Below are positions 54,012-63,070 of a stretch of DNA of 64,000 nucleotides, in pieces (the first letter of the stretch is position 1; each line of letters opens with the position of its first letter). The notes under the pieces were generated by a model, which was given only the letters and a program-made list of their open reading frames with translations, had not been told where the DNA came from and did not search any database. Both the position numbers and the translations under genes were made by a program. Source of the stretch: VYFG01 sp965203365 (GTDB lineage: Bacteria; Pseudomonadota; Gammaproteobacteria; Arenicellales; Poriferihabitantaceae); NCBI GenBank assembly GCA_965203365.1, contig OZ241878.1, positions 1,674,001-1,738,000 on the forward strand, given 5' to 3'.

Positions 54012-55436
54012 GTGGGAGACGAAATTACCAACCGCTATTTCAATGCGGAACACTTCAGTGGCTTTCGTGAATGTCTGGATGCCGAAAGTGCCTTGCTGCA
54101 GGCGTATTTTGACAACCAGGAATTCAGTCAACGGGGCAACATGGCCGGTTACGAGCTCGAGGCCTGGCTGGTGGATGCCGAAGGCAATCCGGCCCCACGC
54201 AATGACGAATTTCTCGCCGGCCTGCGCAACCCGCTGGTGGTCCCAGAGCTCGCGGAGTTCAATGTCGAGCTGAACGGCAGTCCCTCTTCATTGTCGGGTC
54301 GTGTGTTCACTCGACTGTATGATGAATTGTCCACGACCTGGAAAATCTGCCGGGAAGCGGCAAAAGCCATGAAACTGCGCATGGCGACCATCGGCATTCT
54401 ACCGACCATTACCGAGGAACTGCTGTGTTCGGATTATATGTCGCACATGGTTCGATACCGCTCACTCAATGACCGTGTATTGGCCATGCGTGACGGCAAG
54501 CCGTTTGCCATCCACATTGAAGGCCAGCAGAATCTGTCGCTGACCCATCCGGATGTCATGCTGGAAGCCGCGGCCACATCCTTCCAGATTCACTTGCAAG
54601 TCCAGCCGGAATATACCACCCGGGACTTCAATGCCAGCCTGGTGGTTTCCGCTCCCATGGTCGCCGTCAGTGCCAATTCGCCGTTCCTGTTTGGTCATCA
54701 ACTCTGGGAGGAAACCAGGATACCCCTGTTCGAACAGGCGGTGGATACCGGAGAACGCTACCCACCCCGAGTCAGTTTCGGACATGGTTACATTCAAGAA
54801 ACCCTGCTGGAGATCTTTGAACGCAATCGAACAGACCATCCCATTCTTTTGCCGGCTCTGCAACACACCTCTCCGCATAAATTCAGTCATCTGCGCTTTC
54901 ACAATGGAACGTTATGGCGCTGGAATCGCCCGCTGATCGGTTTTGACCATGATGGGCTTGTACATCTTCGCATCGAACATCGTGTGGTCCCGGCCGGACC
55001 GACGATCTACGACTGTATTGCGAATGCGGCTTTTTATTTCGGCTTGGTCTGTGGGCTCAGGACCTGGGACAACCCCGTGGAAAGTGTGCTCCCTTTTCAT
55101 CAGGCTCGGGACAATTTCTATGCGGCCGCCCGCCTCGGACTCCAGGCGAACATTGTCTGGGCGGATACCCGAGACACCAGGAAAGTCGACATGCGCTCAC
55201 TGATTCTCGAAGAACTCTTGCCGCTGGCCCGACTGGGTCTAGAAAGACGGAATATCCCGACCAAAGAGATTGATGAATATCTCGGCATCATCGGGGAGCG
55301 GGTGGAAACGGCACAAAACGGGGCTTCCTGGCAACGCCAGTGGGTGGATATCAATGGCTCGGACCTTCACGGACTGTTGCTGACCTATCTGCAACATCAG
55401 GAATCCGGACAACCCGTGCATACCTGGCCATTGTGA
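54012..55436 (+). CDS. Glutamate-cysteine ligase family (GCS2-like) enzyme
   Basis: A 474-residue carboxylate-amine ligase. GNMAGYELEAWLVDAEGNP and EFNVELNGSPSSL are the ligand-binding strands of the GCS2 fold; SANSPFLFGHQLWEETRIPLF and LRIEHRVVPAGPTIYD follow. It could join glutamate to an amino acid or amine; the name does not prove glutathione synthesis. GTG 54012 is the best start because sequence upstream of it is not protein-like, but there is no clear ribosome-binding site. It is two bases ahead of an M14-type deacylase gene. Confidence 0.8.
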   Translation: MGDEITNRYFNAEHFSGFRECLDAESALLQAYFDNQEFSQRGNMAGYELEAWLVDAEGNPAPRNDEFLAGLRNPLVVPELAEFNVELNGSPSSLSGRVFTRLYDELSTTWKICREAAKAMKLRMATIGILPTITEELLCSDYMSHMVRYRSLNDRVLAMRDGKPFAIHIEGQQNLSLTHPDVMLEAAATSFQIHLQVQPEYTTRDFNASLVVSAPMVAVSANSPFLFGHQLWEETRIPLFEQAVDTGERYPPRVSFGHGYIQETLLEIFERNRTDHPILLPALQHTSPHKFSHLRFHNGTLWRWNRPLIGFDHDGLVHLRIEHRVVPAGPTIYDCIANAAFYFGLVCGLRTWDNPVESVLPFHQARDNFYAAARLGLQANIVWADTRDTRKVDMRSLILEELLPLARLGLERRNIPTKEIDEYLGIIGERVETAQNGASWQRQWVDINGSDLHGLLLTYLQHQESGQPVHTWPL

Positions 55437-55438
55437 CC

Positions 55439-56431
55439 ATGAAGGTAGCACTTCTCCAGACGCTGCCGCCAGGTCTTCTCGACCTTGATGCCACTGAACT
55501 GGCATCGGCTCTCGGAGGGCCAGCGCTGATTCATGTGACGGGCCAACAGGAACCGCCTGTCCTGGTGTCTGTTCTACTCCATGGGAACGAGACCAGTGGT
55601 TGGGACGGGGTTCGACAGCTGCTGCAACGACACCCGATTCCAGCACGCAGTGTGATCCTGCTCATCGGCAATGTGGCCGCAGCGGCTCAGGGTGTGAGGA
55701 AACTCCCCCACCAACAGGACTTCAACCGAATCTGGCAAGATGCGGGCGGTGAGGAAGGCCAGCTCAGGACATCGGTCATGGCCGCCCTGGATGGCGTGGA
55801 CCTGCACGCCGTGGTGGACCTGCACAACAATACCGGCTGGAATCCGGTCTATGGCCTGGTCAGCCAACTGGATGCCGACAGTCTGGGAATCGCGACCCTC
55901 TTTTCTCACCGGGTCGTGCACATCATTGAACCCGTGACCACCCTGGCCAGAGCCTTTGATCATCGTTGCCCTGCCGTCACCATGGAGCTTGGCCCGGTGG
56001 GAGTCCCAGCTCATGTGGAACGGGTCACGACTGATCTTGAGACCCTCCTGACACTCCCGCATCGGCCGGCCCCCAACCTGAAATCGCTGACGCTCTACCG
56101 TTCGCTTGGACGGGTGGAGATAGCGGACTGTGTGCCGTTTTCCTTTTTGGACGAACAGCCGAAAACTCCCCTGGTGCTGACGGGTTCGGAGGAGATGAAC
56201 TTCCGGACATTGGCCGAGGGTTCTCTCTTTGCCGTCTGCGAACAGAACAATGTGCTGCGCGTAACGGGTCCCGGGCAGCACGATATCACGTCGGACTGCT
56301 TCGTGCGAATGGGCAATCGCATCGTGACACGAAAACCGCTTGTCGTGGCCATGTACACCATGAGCAAACCCGCCATTTCGCAGGATTGCCTGTGCTACTT
56401 CATGGAGGAAATGACGCTACCGATATTCTGA
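55439..56431 (+). CDS. Succinylglutamate desuccinylase/aspartoacylase-family metalloenzyme
   Basis: A 330-residue M14-like protein with the zinc motif LLHGNETSGWDGVRQLL (H-x2-E), a DLHNNTGWNP third-ligand segment and VTMELGPVGVP holding the catalytic glutamate. Family members remove acyl groups from amino acids (AstE, AspA) or act as carboxypeptidases. Start ATG 55439, two bases after the ligase stop, suggests one operon. With the ligase it may make and break an amide of the same small molecule. Confidence 0.8.
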   Translation: MKVALLQTLPPGLLDLDATELASALGGPALIHVTGQQEPPVLVSVLLHGNETSGWDGVRQLLQRHPIPARSVILLIGNVAAAAQGVRKLPHQQDFNRIWQDAGGEEGQLRTSVMAALDGVDLHAVVDLHNNTGWNPVYGLVSQLDADSLGIATLFSHRVVHIIEPVTTLARAFDHRCPAVTMELGPVGVPAHVERVTTDLETLLTLPHRPAPNLKSLTLYRSLGRVEIADCVPFSFLDEQPKTPLVLTGSEEMNFRTLAEGSLFAVCEQNNVLRVTGPGQHDITSDCFVRMGNRIVTRKPLVVAMYTMSKPAISQDCLCYFMEEMTLPIF

Positions 56432-56591
56432 AGCCAGTCACCTGGTTGCCAATCCATCGCCACACGCCCTGTCGTCATGATAGGCAGTGTGACACCTCCC
56501 CGTTCAATGGACGGATAAAAAGATTTTGCAGTGACACCATCCCATTTCCCCTACACTGTGACCCATTCGACAAAGCAAGGCGCGAACCATC

Positions 56592-57758
56592 ATGATCGGT
56601 AATATTCGCAGAATGCGGGGGATTGGCGTCCCTGTCAACGACTACTACGTCAAGGACTTTGTCGACATACCAAAATTCCGCTATAACAAGGTCCCCCTGC
56701 AGCAGGTGACCAAGGACAAGGATGGATTCATCCTGATTCTCGACGACGGGGAACACCAAGAGTATCGTATTTCACGCCACAACGTGGAAGCGCCCTGCTC
56801 AGGGGGCAACACCATGAACGCCTTTCTCGGGCTGGTCGCCCTGTATGCTGCCACGGAACAGAACATTCAGTTCAAGATCATCTTGCCGGATGACCGTTCT
56901 TCGATCGCTCAGCAGGAGATTGACCGGCATGTCTACAACGATGTGAACATTGTCCAGATCCATACCCATATCTGGGGTCCGAGAGAATGCTACAACGGCA
57001 ATGCCCATGACCGGACCTACCTGCTGGTTTCTCCCCATCCTCCGATCGATACACTGGACGCCGAAATCAAGGCCCGATTCAAGACCGACCTGGACATTCC
57101 GATACTGACCCCGGGCTATCTCAACAGCTATCTCGGGCCGCAGATCATCATTCCAACCGGTATCGGATTCGACACCATCAAGCCGAGAATCGGCAACAAT
57201 GATGTCATTGTCTGCTGCAACGATGATGAACTGCTGGAAAAATTCGGTACGGATACCTATCCGGATGAATATTCCGACGACGCGCTGAGGAAGATCACCG
57301 ATCGGTTCACCCGGAATCACAATCCCCACATGGACCCCAGCATGACCTTCGCTCTGGGTTTTTCCACCGGAGGATCGCTCACCTGCTATCAGTACCTGAA
57401 CCAACAGTACTTGATCCACTTACCTCTGGATGAGGAAGAGTCCCGGGAAATCGCCGACGACTTCGACGATCCGAACGTCGATTCGACCCATGACGGAAAA
57501 TTCGGGGTGGGCCGAGGGGATGCCCGGATCACGGGCCACCTGTTCTATCCCTACTTTATCGATGTCCTAACGGATGGCTACAGGGCCGCCATGGCGGCAT
57601 CGGAACTGGGAGCCGCCCTGTCGGCTTTGATGCACCACTCCCGACTGTCCAACATCACCACGCTCGACCCGGACGCACTGAACAAGCTGGTGGTGCGATG
57701 CATCGACAAGGTGGATGCGGGCGCCTCGAAGGCCATCAATCTGAGTCAATGCGGTTGA
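56592..57758 (+). CDS. Unknown 388-residue protein
   Basis: I do not recognise a family. The protein begins IGNIRRMRGIGVPVNDYYVK. It is soluble, acidic and rich in histidines (IVQIHTHIWGPRECYNGN, YLLVSPHPPIDTLD), with TPGYLNSYLGPQIIIPTGIG and FALGFSTGGSLTCYQYL, and a C-terminal helical part (GYRAAMAASELGAALSALM). His/Glu/Asp clusters could bind metal. It follows the ligase-deacylase pair after 160 bases on the same strand and may act with them. The ATG at 56592 has AAGG ahead. Confidence 0.75.
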   Translation: MIGNIRRMRGIGVPVNDYYVKDFVDIPKFRYNKVPLQQVTKDKDGFILILDDGEHQEYRISRHNVEAPCSGGNTMNAFLGLVALYAATEQNIQFKIILPDDRSSIAQQEIDRHVYNDVNIVQIHTHIWGPRECYNGNAHDRTYLLVSPHPPIDTLDAEIKARFKTDLDIPILTPGYLNSYLGPQIIIPTGIGFDTIKPRIGNNDVIVCCNDDELLEKFGTDTYPDEYSDDALRKITDRFTRNHNPHMDPSMTFALGFSTGGSLTCYQYLNQQYLIHLPLDEEESREIADDFDDPNVDSTHDGKFGVGRGDARITGHLFYPYFIDVLTDGYRAAMAASELGAALSALMHHSRLSNITTLDPDALNKLVVRCIDKVDAGASKAINLSQCG

Positions 57759-57876
57759 ACCCAGTGCCGGCAGGTTTCGGACGAAGACACCACGCCGACA
57801 CTCATCGGCAAAGAACTTCCAAGGGATTGAACGGTCATATGCTGCATATTCATGACCATTTCCACAGGAGACCATT

Positions 57877-58209
57877 ATGTCCAAGACCTCAATTGCCGTT
57901 AACGGAACCATGCTGGCCAGCGCAGTGGCCTTGGCAATCTCGGCCAGCCTGTCCCCCCTGCCCGCCTCCGCTGCCGGCAAGGAAAAATGCTATGGCATCT
58001 CGCTGGCGGGAAAAAATGACTGCAAGGCCGGGGCGGGCACGACCTGCGCCGGGACTTCCACGGTCGACTACCAAGGGAACGCCTGGACAATTGTACCCAA
58101 GGGCGAATGCGAGAAATACGGTGTGCATGAGGAAACTCCGGAATATGTCCTCCCCGGTGATCGCCGGGGTTCCTTGGAGGAACTGGACCGGGACCTGCCC
58201 ACTGGCTAA
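57877..58209 (+). CDS. bufA: Bufferin precursor BufA (DUF2282)
   Basis: A 110-residue exported peptide precursor: signal peptide (about 1-32, ending ASA), then a small domain with four cysteines at 38, 49, 57 and 78 in KCYGISLAGKNDCKAG, TTCAG and PKGECEK. Bufferins are cysteine-modified by the BufB/BufC pair and bind copper in the periplasm. AGGAG stands seven bases before the ATG. It heads a complete bufABCD set. Confidence 0.9.
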   Translation: MSKTSIAVNGTMLASAVALAISASLSPLPASAAGKEKCYGISLAGKNDCKAGAGTTCAGTSTVDYQGNAWTIVPKGECEKYGVHEETPEYVLPGDRRGSLEELDRDLPTG

Positions 58210-58323
58210 ATCCTGTCGCCATCCCACGGTGGCGGCCTTGACCGCTGTTGCCGTGGGTCCGATGGGCTCGTGCTCAGGTTCGGGGACCGGTTTCATCCCT
58301 CTGGCCACCAATCAAGCGGAACA

Positions 58324-59187
58324 ATGACCGGACATCTGCCCTGCAGCGCCGGAGTTGGCCTGAAGTCCAACCATTTTGAGCAGGCCCTGGCGTCAGGACA
58401 AATTCCCACCTGGTTTGAGGTCCATGCCGAGAACTGCATGGGAGACGGCGGACCGACTCACCGATGGTTGGATCGCGTTCGCGCCGAATTTCCGTTGTCG
58501 GTCCATGGGGTCGGTCAGTCCATCGGCTCGGCCAATGGACTGGATCTGGACCATCTGGAACGTTTGCGACGGGTCGTCCGGCGATTCGAGCCCGCCGTGG
58601 TCAGCGAACATCTGGCCTGGTCCACCCACAATGAGGTGTTTTTCAACGACCTGCTGCCCCTGCCATATGACGACGAAACGCTGGATCGAGTCTGTCAACA
58701 TATCGATCTCATCCAGTCCTTTCTGGGCCGTGACATCCTCCTGGAAAACCCATCCAACTACCTGCAGTTTGCCCAAAGCGAGTATTCGGAGCCGGATTTT
58801 CTGGGCGAGATATCGCGCCGGACGGGCTGCTGGCTACTGCTGGATATCAACAACATTATCGTCTCTGCTTCCAACCAAGGACACAAAGGCAAGGATTACC
58901 TGAGCGGATTTCCGTTGGATCGGGTGGTGGAAATTCATCTGGCCGGTCATGCGTTGCATCACGATGAAGACGGCGCTTCCGTCCTGATCGACACCCATGA
59001 CCGGGTGGTCAGTGATGACGTGTGGGCTCTCTATCGCCTGACACTGCAACAGACCGGCCCAGTCCCGACACTGATTGAATGGGACGCCAAGATACCCGAA
59101 TGGCCAGTCCTGGCTCATCAGGCTCAACTGGCCAATCAACAGATGGCGCATCTTGAAACTGAATCGCCACATGCCGTCCCTGGCTGA
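58324..59187 (+). CDS. bufB: MNIO-family oxidase BufB (DUF692)
   Basis: A 287-residue TIM-barrel multinuclear non-haem iron oxidase. Metal-ligand motifs in order: FEVHAENCMGDGGP, LSVHGVGQSIGS, VSEHLAWS, LLENPSNYL, LLDINNIIVS, EIHLAGH and DTHDRVV. It converts bufferin cysteines to thiooxazole-type groups. ATG 58324 is the likely start. It ends 17 bases inside bufC. Confidence 0.92.
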   Translation: MTGHLPCSAGVGLKSNHFEQALASGQIPTWFEVHAENCMGDGGPTHRWLDRVRAEFPLSVHGVGQSIGSANGLDLDHLERLRRVVRRFEPAVVSEHLAWSTHNEVFFNDLLPLPYDDETLDRVCQHIDLIQSFLGRDILLENPSNYLQFAQSEYSEPDFLGEISRRTGCWLLLDINNIIVSASNQGHKGKDYLSGFPLDRVVEIHLAGHALHHDEDGASVLIDTHDRVVSDDVWALYRLTLQQTGPVPTLIEWDAKIPEWPVLAHQAQLANQQMAHLETESPHAVPG

Positions 59188-59968
59188 TCTGCAAAGCGAC
59201 TTTGCCAAGGCTATCCGGCACTTGGAAGCCCCGCTGCCGGATCAGCTCATGACTCGTGGGGACGCCAATGTGGGACGTCGCTTCGATATCTATCGCAACA
59301 ACCATATTGTGGGGCTGACAGAAGCCTTGGGACTGACTTTTCCCGTGCTGCAAAAGCTGGTCGGCGATGAATTCTTTCAGGTCGCCGCCCGAGAATATGT
59401 ACTGCGATATCCACCCCGAACGCCAGTGCTCTTGCTGTACGGCAGCCGATTCGGTGACTTTCTTGATCAGTTGCCTGGTACTGCAAGATTCCCCTATCTT
59501 GGCGATGTCGCCCGGCTGGAGTGGTGCCGAATAGCTGCTTTCCATGCGGCGGATGCTCCGCCGGCCCGTATTGACATCCTGTCCTGCATACCGGAAGCGG
59601 AATTGACGGAAATCCAGTTGGTGCTGCATCCCTCGGTCCAGATGCTGAATTCCCGCTGGCCCGTCTGGTCCATCTGGCGGGATGGGGTATCGGACCCACC
59701 CCAGAGGGAAATCGAAATGGATCAACCCGAGCAGTTGCTGATCACCAGACCCGACGCCGAAGTCATGATGGCTCGGTTGGAGGGCGACTGCTTTGATTTT
59801 TGTCAGCACCTAACCCGGGGATGTACACTCGGAGTAGCCGCCGAACGAACGGTCAGGCATTACCCCGAGACTCAACTGTCCACACTCCTGATCACGTTGT
59901 TCCAAAGCGGAGGGGTGGTGGATATCTGGTCCGAAACTGGTCAAACTATCGGAAATAATGGGGAATGA
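59171..59968 (+). CDS. bufC: BufC partner protein (DUF2063)
   Basis: A 265-residue protein whose N-terminal domain begins LADLQSDFAKAIRHLEAPLP and has RFDIYRNNHIVGLTEALGLT and FPVLQKLVGDEFF, the DUF2063 pattern. It is thought to bind the leader of the peptide substrate and work with the DUF692 oxidase. The ATG at 59171 overlaps bufB; its end overlaps bufD by 11 bases. Confidence 0.9.
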   Translation: MPSLADLQSDFAKAIRHLEAPLPDQLMTRGDANVGRRFDIYRNNHIVGLTEALGLTFPVLQKLVGDEFFQVAAREYVLRYPPRTPVLLLYGSRFGDFLDQLPGTARFPYLGDVARLEWCRIAAFHAADAPPARIDILSCIPEAELTEIQLVLHPSVQMLNSRWPVWSIWRDGVSDPPQREIEMDQPEQLLITRPDAEVMMARLEGDCFDFCQHLTRGCTLGVAAERTVRHYPETQLSTLLITLFQSGGVVDIWSETGQTIGNNGE

Positions 59969-60554
59969 TTTCATGATTCAAGCCATCACAGCCCGTATTG
60001 CCAATGCATTTTCTTCTTTGGAACGCTCCACTGCCCCTTGGTTGCCCGGAGCCCTGGCCAGAATGGTGTTCGCCGCCGTTTTGCTGGTCTATTTCCTGAA
60101 TTCCGCTATGACCAAGACTGGAGATGGATTGCTGGGTCTGTTTGCGATCCAGGATGCGGCCTATTTTCAGATTCTTCCCACCGTAGTCGAACAATATGAC
60201 TACGACGCATCCAAGATCCCATTCATTCCCTGGGGAGGAATTGTCCTGCTGGGAACCTACAGCGAGATCATCCTGCCGATACTGATTGTGGTCGGACTGT
60301 TCACACGTCTGGCCGCATTGGGGATGATCGGATTCGTCTTGGTTCAGAGCTATGTCGACATCCATTTCCATGATGTGGACAGCCAAACCATCGGGTCATG
60401 GTTCGACAACCTGTCTGACGCTGTCATCCTGGATCAACGCGCCTTGTGGTTGTTCCTTTTGGCCTATCTGGTGATCTATGGCGCCGGAACGTTGTCGCTG
60501 GACCGAGTGCTGGGTGGACGCCTCGCTTCGCGAAGAGGAGGGCATCCCAGATGA
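59958..60554 (+). CDS. bufD: DoxX-family membrane protein BufD
   Basis: A 198-residue membrane protein with four predicted helices (ALARMVFAAVLLVYFLNSA, IILPILIVVGLFTRLAALG, ALWLFLLAYLVIYGAG) and the DoxX-type fold. It closes the bufferin operon and overlaps bufC. Its role in the system is not settled. Confidence 0.88.
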   Translation: MGNDFMIQAITARIANAFSSLERSTAPWLPGALARMVFAAVLLVYFLNSAMTKTGDGLLGLFAIQDAAYFQILPTVVEQYDYDASKIPFIPWGGIVLLGTYSEIILPILIVVGLFTRLAALGMIGFVLVQSYVDIHFHDVDSQTIGSWFDNLSDAVILDQRALWLFLLAYLVIYGAGTLSLDRVLGGRLASRRGGHPR

Positions 60555-61111
60555 CCTGCCCCCTGCCTGGTTCTGTTCCGGGTCGGGGTCATTGGACTCG
60601 ACGAGACGGGTCGGCTGGACCACCCGATCACCCATCGCCACCCATCCGATGGACAGCGAAAGCTCGGATTCGACGGACATCCTAGTCAACCGACTCAGGC
60701 AGTTCGGGGAAACTGCAGGGGGACAATCGGGAGACAGCCTAACAATCCAATTCCCATGATCGCCAGATAAGCCCCGGCAAATTGGCCTTCAGTGTGGCGG
60801 TCGCCATGAACCCGCCGCCCTCGCCCTGGCCGCCGGTCGGGTCGGGGATGGCATACTGGCCGACCGCAGGACCCTGGTAGGTCGCTTCGCCGTTCAGGTT
60901 GCTGCCGAACGTGGGGGGGTTGACGTCCCCGCCATCCTTGTTGTGAAAGACCCCGAACGCCGCGGGCAGCGTTGGCGCCGTCTCTCACCTACCGGCCGAA
61001 GAACACATAGTCAGTATCGGGGTGTGGATCACCCTGGCATCCGGGTGAGCAACATTGACATGGCGTAGACGGCACCTTAAGATGCTTTGCCGGAAGGCTT
61101 AGGACTGAAAT
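60555..61111. other. Spacer with a surface-protein fragment
   Basis: About 560 bases between bufD and the thioesterase. It contains the minus-strand fragment listed below and no other supportable gene. Confidence 0.45.
60750..61015 (-). pseudogene. Fragment of a transferrin-binding-like surface protein
   Basis: An open minus-strand frame without start reads GVFHNKDGGDVNPPTFGS, then NGEATYQGPAVGQYAIPDP and GGGFMATATLKANL. This strand order (Y-x-G-x-A-x-G-x-Y then F-x-A-x-A-x-L-x-A) occurs in beta-barrel lipoproteins of the transferrin-binding type. Both ends are missing and a stop interrupts the upstream part. Confidence 0.4.
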
Positions 61112-61570
61112 GTGAGCGATTTGATGGTGCCTGCTGATGCCGACTACGCTCAGCGAGTCATGGATAGCTTTTCCAGCCAAAGAGTTTTGGAACTGATTGG
61201 GGTGGGGCTGGACCGCGTTCGGCCGGGCGAAGTGGTGCTGTCATTTGATTACCGGCCCGATCTGACCCAACAACATGGTTTCATCCATGCTGGGGTCGTG
61301 TCCACGGTGTTGGACAGTGCCTGTGGTTATGCCGCCTATTCGCTGATGCCGGCGGAGGCGGGTGTGCTCACCATTGAATTCAAGATCAATCTGCTATCCC
61401 CAGCCCGGGGAGAACGGTTTATCGCCGTGGGTTGCGTGACCAAGCCGGGGCGCACCATTACGGTGGCGGATGGCTATCTCTTGGCGGTTCACGACGGTGT
61501 TGAGAAAAAGGTCGCTACCCTGACCGGCACCCTGATGACATTGCAGGACAGACAAGGCATTCGAGGTTGA
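61112..61570 (+). CDS. PaaI-type hotdog-fold thioesterase
   Basis: A 152-residue single hotdog domain. LSFDYRPDLTQQHGFIHAGV, followed by STVLDSACGYAA, is the active-site helix region with HG and D, and the later strands IEFKINLLSPARGERF complete the fold. It would hydrolyse acyl-CoA thioesters of unknown type. Start GTG 61112; ATG 61124 is possible. It stands alone. Confidence 0.85.
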   Translation: MSDLMVPADADYAQRVMDSFSSQRVLELIGVGLDRVRPGEVVLSFDYRPDLTQQHGFIHAGVVSTVLDSACGYAAYSLMPAEAGVLTIEFKINLLSPARGERFIAVGCVTKPGRTITVADGYLLAVHDGVEKKVATLTGTLMTLQDRQGIRG

Positions 61571-62638
61571 TCAAAGGGGATGGCAGGCAGGGGGTGGCAT
61601 GACCTTTCTTTGCCGTGTGAATGGAGCTGAGAAGATGGACTCATGCCCGTCAGACCGTTCATTTGACTGCTTGATGCAGGGTTTAGACGCTGATAGGCAG
61701 TCCTTGTGGACAAGGATGGCTCCGAAGCCGGGAGTCATGCCATCCATCCAATCGTGGCTTTGGGCCAGTCTGGATCTGATCTTTCCTTTGAAGCGTCTAT
61801 TTTTCAACCCAGTATCCATAGTGACCGTCGATCCGGCCGCCCACTTTCTGGCGTCGATCGACCGTCCCATGCCCTACCCAAATCATGCCGGTGAAACCGG
61901 ACAGACGACGGACGACTCGACGAATGGCGTCTCGTTTTTCGCTACGGAATCCGCCCGCACCGGTTGACGTGGGGGGAGTGTAAGCGTAAACCATCCACGC
62001 AGGAAATGGAGTCATCCGACAGCACCATGCCCAGTTAATGGCAAGATGGTGGGTATGAACCCGAGACCCTTTCCCAAGCCCCCACCGGCCGAGCCGTGGT
62101 TGCTGGCCACCTAGCTGGATCAGATGGACCGGGCCGAAGTCAGTCGAGAGCCCTCCTTCCGGGGGTGCGATGCCGAATTCGAGGTCTTCCGGCAGAAAAA
62201 AGCTCACTCCAGCCGAAACGGATGGTGGCAATGATGTTTTGACGCCATTCCAATGCCCTCCAGTCATCGGAGTCACTTCGTGGGATTGCGATTCACCAGA
62301 GGCATAATGGCCGTATCTTCGGCCAAGTACTCCGATCAGATCCGCATCCTAGGCGCTGCCTCGAATCCGGTCCGAGGCGGATCATTCTTAACGGTCTGGC
62401 CCGGGTGCGATCACTGTCCGTCGTCAGTGCATCGGCGACGAGGGTTCGAAACAATCATATGCCGCAATCAAGACCATGCAAACTCACCCTATGAAAGGTG
62501 TTGGCTTGAGATATCGATATCCCATCCCGCATGGAGCAGAAAATGGCGAGCGCATCCGACAAGCGACAAACCGGGACTTGACAAACCGCCAAACCGGAAT
62601 AGCGTACTAGCCTTCATTCACTTCCAGGTATGCCGCCC
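61571..62638. other. About 1 kb without a recognisable gene
   Basis: Several open frames of 90-160 codons on both strands overlap here, but none has a credible start site or family. Codon patterns look random. I saw no terminal repeats, tRNA or CRISPR. It may be a decayed gene. Confidence 0.5.
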
Positions 62639-63070
62639 ATGTCTGCCACCCATCAACGCTATCGCACATTCAACACCCGGGATACCTATCCCAACCAACG
62701 GCTTGATAACGACTTGTGTCAGGTCGTCAAGGCACGAGGGACCTTGGTTTTTGTTCGCGGTCAGGTCGGTCAAGATATCGACTCATTTGAAAGTATTGAA
62801 AGCCTGAGCGCCTATGATCAAGCCGACCGTGCCATGCAGAACGTCAAGCAGCTATTGGAAGAAGCGGGGTCTGATCTGTCCCAGATTTGTCGTATTCAGG
62901 TCTACATCACAGACCGTGCCTATCGTGATGACGTCTATCAGGCGATTGGGAAATGGCTGAAAGGAGTCTATCCGGTGTCCACTGGATTGATCGTCAATGG
63001 TCTGGCCAGACCGGAATGGGTCATGGAAATCGAGGCCACCGCCGTGATTCCGGACGGAGAAGCCAGATGA
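62639..63070 (+). CDS. RidA/YjgF-family protein
   Basis: A 143-residue protein with GTLVFVRGQVGQDIDSFESI, DLSQICRIQVYITDRAYRDD and STGLIVNGLARPEWVMEIEA; the arginine before PEW..EIEA is in the place of the catalytic arginine of RidA-type deaminases. It would hydrolyse reactive enamines or imines, or bind small molecules. Its stop overlaps the next ATG (ATGA). Confidence 0.88.
   Translation: MSATHQRYRTFNTRDTYPNQRLDNDLCQVVKARGTLVFVRGQVGQDIDSFESIESLSAYDQADRAMQNVKQLLEEAGSDLSQICRIQVYITDRAYRDDVYQAIGKWLKGVYPVSTGLIVNGLARPEWVMEIEATAVIPDGEAR

Noticed and set aside
54012..55436. Calling the ligase gshA
   Set aside because: The family includes enzymes with other substrates and no glutathione synthetase is near; a firm name is not justified.
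61797..62276. 159-codon minus-strand open frame in the 1-kb gap
   Set aside because: No start signal, no recognisable motif, and alternative frames of similar length overlap it.
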